The position numbers and the translations under genes were made by a program. Of a stretch of 14,388 nt of DNA, positions 13,799 through 14,388 are shown piece by piece. Within the stretch, counting starts at the first letter, position 1. Each line of letters begins with the position of its first letter. This stretch comes from Parcubacteria group bacterium GW2011_GWB1_44_7 (lineage in GTDB: Bacteria > Patescibacteria > Paceibacteria > UBA9973 > DSPV01): assembly GCA_000999175.1 (NCBI GenBank), contig LCJJ01000021.1, forward strand, positions 1 through 14,388, read 5' to 3'. The notes beneath the pieces are model-generated. The model was not told the origin of the DNA and ran no database searches. It saw only the letters and a program-made list of their open reading frames with translations.

Positions 13799-14289
13799 CT
13801 TCTATTCCTTTAAAGAAGGACTCTATCTTCATCCGCCTCAGACGGAGTATGACATATGGTCTCTGAGGATCCTTGTGAATTTCATAGAGGAGACAACTGT
13901 GTTGTCTCAAATGAGATGGAATAAAAAGAACATTGGTTGTACGCAGAGCTTGAGTGTTAATTCACCCGATAGATTTACAAAGCAACGCATGAGACAGTCT
14001 CTCATCATCGCCCCACTATCACGCCAGTTCAGACTCCATGAACAATCACGGTCTACTTCCTGGGTATATCACTTTCGTGTACTCTGCGTACAACCTAAAA
14101 TTTCCTCTATGAAATCCACAAGTCTTTCCTGCTGATGATCCGCCGATGAGGCGGACTTCCCAGCATATAGTCATATATTTTTTAGGATCTATTGCGCATT
14201 ACTGCGCAACGAGGCAGCTTTTTGTGTTTGTTTATCTTTTCCCATAAATTGTCCCAATCCTTTCCGAAACGAATCGCTTCGCATCGGAA
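13799..14289 (-). ncRNA. Group I intron in 23S after U1931, no endonuclease
   Basis: The joint GUCCUAAGGU|AGCGCAAUUCC restores the universal sequence beside helix 69, and the intron ends in G at 13799. Core elements are P3 (UAUGAC with GUCAUA), P4 (UGCUGG with UCAGCA), CAGAGACC (P7 5' strand, about 13856-13863) and AAGAUAGAGUCC (P7 3' strand, about 13806-13817). P4 and P7 resemble the 16S intron rather than the other 23S introns. Between P4 and P7 is a long branched stem: GTGAATTTCATAGAGGA (13876-13892) with TCCTCTATGAAATCCAC (14103-14119), then inside it GTACGCAGAG with CTCTGCGTAC (about 13938-13947 and 14080-14089). Open frames on the opposite strand here are not genes. P1 is less clear than in the other introns. 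Confidence 0.88.
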
Positions 14290-14388
14290 ACCTTAGGACA
14301 ATTATAGTTATTGCCGACATTCACCAGGGCTTATAACAGTCACCATACATTCTTGCGAACGCACAACGCCGTTATTTGACCTTCTGGC

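Noticed and set aside
13875..14135. Plus-strand open frame inside the U1931 intron
   Set aside because: It is antisense to the ribozyme's long P6 stems and has no recognisable domain.

Overview
The window looks like part of a Candidate Phyla Radiation (Patescibacteria, probably Parcubacteria-type) genome. The reasons are the divergent 16S with A at E. coli position 526 (partner U505), rRNA genes packed with group I introns and an intervening sequence, small separate SecD and SecF proteins, weak or absent Shine-Dalgarno sequences, and short palindromic and A/T-rich dispersed repeats between genes. TGA ends secF and the glycosyltransferase, so the standard bacterial code applies. This assignment is inferred from pattern recognition, not from a database search.

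Layout, left to right. Positions 1-1926 hold the 5' part of a 16S rRNA gene on the minus strand, running off the left edge. It carries a 602-nt group I intron after U516 and, in the helix-6/V1 region, an intervening sequence encoding a four-helix-bundle protein. Its promoter and leader lie at 1927-2259 and abut secF. Positions 2256-9863 hold a cell-envelope block: secF and secD, a PAP2 phosphatase, a polyprenyl-phosphate sugar transferase, a frameshifted family-4 glycosyltransferase (the only plus-strand gene), the SEDS glycosyltransferase rodA, and a membrane-anchored Cys-motif protein. Positions 9923-14388 hold the end of a 23S-5S transcription unit on the minus strand: a terminator, 5S, and the 3' part of 23S (from about E. 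coli position 1840).

The 23S part is heavily interrupted. There are four group I introns, after U1931, U2449, about U2546 and U2584. The last three sit within 136 exon bases around the peptidyl-transferase centre and share core sequences; two of these encode related LAGLIDADG homing endonucleases. Two copies of one A/T-rich repeat, each built around a GC-rich palindrome, are also inserted in 23S peripheral helices.

In this window 16S is separated from 23S-5S by about 8 kb of protein genes and has its own promoter, so the rRNA genes are unlinked. The protein genes share an envelope theme: export (SecDF), lipid-carrier recycling (PAP2), polysaccharide initiation and extension (sugar transferase, GT4), and peptidoglycan polymerisation (RodA). 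The most unusual content is the number and variety of insertions in one genome's rRNA genes.
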